Shown: positions 57,346 through 59,277 of the stretch, in pieces
Layout of the letters: each line of letters starts with the position of its first letter
Position numbering within the stretch: the first letter of the stretch is position 1
Source of the DNA: Vibrio ordalii ATCC 33509
GTDB taxonomy: Bacteria; Pseudomonadota; Gammaproteobacteria; Enterobacterales; Vibrionaceae
Direction: 5' to 3'
Assembly: GCA_000257205.1 (NCBI GenBank)
Contig: AEZC01000086.1
Span: forward strand, 1 to 59,277
DNA length: 59,277 nucleotides
Program-made: the position numbers and the translations under genes
The notes under the pieces: model-generated
Databases searched by the model: none
The model's input: the letters and a program-made list of their open reading frames with translations, nothing else
What the model was told of the DNA's origin: nothing

Positions 57346-59277
57346 GCCACTTGTACCTCAAGCACCGTTTTCTGCTGGAGTCCTTTTCGCTTAAGCATTT
57401 TAAAGGTCAACAAACTCACCATAACAATGGCAATAATCCATGTTAAACTTTCGACAGGGGTTTCGGTGATCCTTGTCGCTTGGTAATAAAGCGCGGCGCC
57501 ACCATAAGCAAGCCCCATCGTCCATACGGCGATAAAACGAGCATAATTCGCACCAAACTCACGAACATAAGCCCCCATGGCTGCAACACAAGGCGTGTAA
57601 AGCAAAATGAAGATAAGGTAGGAAAATGCGGCATGACCAGTCACAAAGTGCTGTTTCAAATTACCAAAGATTGAGGCATCGACGGCTTGCTCTTCAGCCA
57701 CTGCGCTACTGTCTGTCAAGTCTCCGACTTCGATACCGAGCGGATCAGAGAAGCTTAATCCCGTTAGGTTTTCTGGTATAGACATGACCGCTTCTTGTAG
57801 GCTCGCCATTAGGTCATATTCACTTTCATCACCTTCAGCAGAGGTATATAAATTGTTTAATGTTCCGACTACCGCTTCTTTGGCAAAAATACCCGTGATG
57901 ATACCCACTGTCGCTGGCCAGTTATCCTGATTGATACCAATAGGAGTAAATACCGGCGTAACCACTTGAGCCACTTTTGATAGCACTGAGTTGTCACTAT
58001 CTTCATTGCCAAAACTGCCATCAGTACCAACTGAATTGAGGAAGCTTAAGATCATAACGACGATGACAATCGTTTTCCCTGCACCGAGAACAAAACGTTT
58101 TAATTTCTGCCATGTTTTGATCATGACGTTTTGTACCGTTGGGATCTCGTAATCTGTCATCTCCATAACGAGGCTGTCGCTTGAACCCGGATAGAGCGTA
58201 TGCTTCAAAACCAAACCAGTGAACACTGCGGCTAAAATGCCCAATAAATAAAGAGCAAAAACTACATTTTGACCGCTTTCAGGGAAAAATGCCGCAGCAA
58301 ATAGCGCATAAACAGGCAAACGTGCACCACATGACATAAAGGGTGCCATCGATGCCGCTAATTTACGTTCACGTTCTTGATCTAGAGTACGAGTCGCCAT
58401 AATCGCGGGAACGTTACAACCAAATCCTAAAACAAGCGGAACAAACGCTTTACCCGGTAGGCCTATCTTCTGCATCACTTTATCTAAAACAAAAGCCGCG
58501 CGAGACATATAGCCTGAACTTTCGAGTACAGCTAAAAATAAGTACAAACAAGCGATAACTGGGATAAATGTGGCGACGGTTTGAATACCTCCGCCAAGGC
58601 CATCGGCTAATAATGTCACTAGCCAAATAGGCAAATGATCATCCAGTAAGTAGTGCCCGCCATCAACCAGTAACGCCCCGACGCCAATGTCGAAGAAATC
58701 AATGAAAGCGCTCCCAACATTGATCGAGAACATAAACATTAAGTACATAACCACAAAGAAAAACGGTACACCCACCCATTTATTTAAAATAAGCTTATCC
58801 GCTTTTTGTGTAAAACTGCGGCTTAGTTTCCCTTCTGTTTTGCGGATCTGCTGACACTGTTCATGCAAAAATGTGTATTTGGTATCAGCAACATGCAGAT
58901 CAATATCCAAACCACTTTGCAGTTGCTCTTTCTGGATAAGCTCACGCTGCACTTCTGGTAATCCATTAATCACCAAAAGATCATTTTCTAAGGCACGAAT
59001 AGCCAATGCGCGAGGTGCCACTTGCTGTTGTTGGAAAATAGCGGCTAATTTTCCGATCGATTGTTCAAATGCACTACCGTAATCCAGTACCAGTTCTTTA
59101 AGAGCTACGCCTTGCAGCAGCACTTTATGCAACTTTTCTTTGAATCGACTTACCTGCTCTTTACTGGTAGCAGAAAGCATGAAAACGGGGCAACCTAGAA
59201 CTTTCTCAAGTTGTTGAATGTCTAGGCTTTGACGCTCTCTTTTTAAAGCGTCCATTGTATGCGCCCCATGATCCCAC
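57342..59277 (-). CDS. feoB: Ferrous iron transporter FeoB, N-terminus outside window
   Basis: The large GTP-dependent Fe2+ permease of the inner membrane. The reading frame stays open to the window edge (59277), so the ATG at 59255 is internal. About 120 residues holding the GTP-binding G1-G4 motifs are missing from view. Visible parts are the end of the G domain (VLGCPVFMLSATSKE), the helical GDI domain, and about ten membrane helices with the Gate motifs SSGYMSRAAFVLDK, LGFGCNVPAIMATRTLD and MSCGARLPVYALF. An acidic loop precedes the last helices. The operon would continue to feoA to the right. Confidence 0.96.
   Translation of the reverse strand, partial: WDHGAHTMDALKRERQSLDIQQLEKVLGCPVFMLSATSKEQVSRFKEKLHKVLLQGVALKELVLDYGSAFEQSIGKLAAIFQQQQVAPRALAIRALENDLLVINGLPEVQRELIQKEQLQSGLDIDLHVADTKYTFLHEQCQQIRKTEGKLSRSFTQKADKLILNKWVGVPFFFVVMYLMFMFSINVGSAFIDFFDIGVGALLVDGGHYLLDDHLPIWLVTLLADGLGGGIQTVATFIPVIACLYLFLAVLESSGYMSRAAFVLDKVMQKIGLPGKAFVPLVLGFGCNVPAIMATRTLDQERERKLAASMAPFMSCGARLPVYALFAAAFFPESGQNVVFALYLLGILAAVFTGLVLKHTLYPGSSDSLVMEMTDYEIPTVQNVMIKTWQKLKRFVLGAGKTIVIVVMILSFLNSVGTDGSFGNEDSDNSVLSKVAQVVTPVFTPIGINQDNWPATVGIITGIFAKEAVVGTLNNLYTSAEGDESEYDLMASLQEAVMSIPENLTGLSFSDPLGIEVGDLTDSSAVAEEQAVDASIFGNLKQHFVTGHAAFSYLIFILLYTPCVAAMGAYVREFGANYARFIAVWTMGLAYGGAALYYQATRITETPVESLTWIIAIVMVSLLTFKMLKRKGLQQKTVLEVQVA

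Overview
The window is a piece of the larger chromosome of a Vibrio (Vibrionaceae, Gammaproteobacteria). The evidence is the gene content and order: rne/rluC/maf, adhE-ychE, asd, nhaC, yejK/yejL/yejM-tRNA-Pro, topB, grxD/sodB, a full ccm operon, a polar-flagellum/chemotaxis operon with parC and parP inside it, argS and feoBC. From memory this order matches chromosome I of V. cholerae and relatives. The species cannot be fixed from sequence alone.

Layout. (1) Positions 1 to about 1,980 are the right-hand end of a mobile element, probably a prophage or satellite: an unrecognised gene cut by the window edge, an 89-codon gene and a Bro-N antirepressor-like gene. It abuts maf, where yceD-rpmF would be expected. 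(2) 2,038-8,401: maf, rluC, RNase E with a long structured leader, and a frameshifted EamA-type transporter. (3) 8,528-15,559: adhE with a textbook FNR class II promoter, ychE, asd and nhaC. (4) 15,669-24,257: a membrane Hpt protein, yejK/yejL/yejM, tRNA-Pro(GGG), the fdhD-ydeP molybdoenzyme pair and tRNA-Ser(UGA). (5) 24,483-30,249: a small unknown gene, topB, grxD, sodB, a VC2046-family gene, an SDR-fold gene that has lost its catalytic residues, and mlaA. (6) 30,319-37,386: ccmABCDEFGHI for cytochrome c maturation, read leftward and mostly translationally coupled. (7) 37,592-50,287: one long leftward operon, flhA-flhF-flhG-fliA-cheY-cheZ-cheA-cheB-parC-parP-cheW-DUF2802, with a good sigma-54 promoter before flhA and a perfect 18-bp-stem terminator at its end. 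(8) 50,469-59,277: sixA, a pitrilysin-family protease, yecM, argS, a HIT gene, feoC and feoB (cut by the right edge).

Functional links. The ccm operon builds c-type cytochromes for respiration, while adhE is predicted to switch on when oxygen falls. Fe-SOD, Grx4 and FeoBC concern iron and oxidative stress. The flagellar/chemotaxis operon links flagellar number and position (FlhF, FlhG), late flagellar sigma factor (FliA), signalling (CheA/B/W/Y/Z) and polar inheritance of the arrays (ParC, ParP).

Nearly all of the window is core genome with known roles. The least explained parts are the mobile-element end with three phased direct repeats beside maf, the repeated LLD(E/D)LH motif in the CheA linker, the SDR-like pseudoenzyme, the orphan membrane Hpt protein, and the transporter broken at a T run. 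I saw no CRISPR array, no insertion sequence and no defence island.
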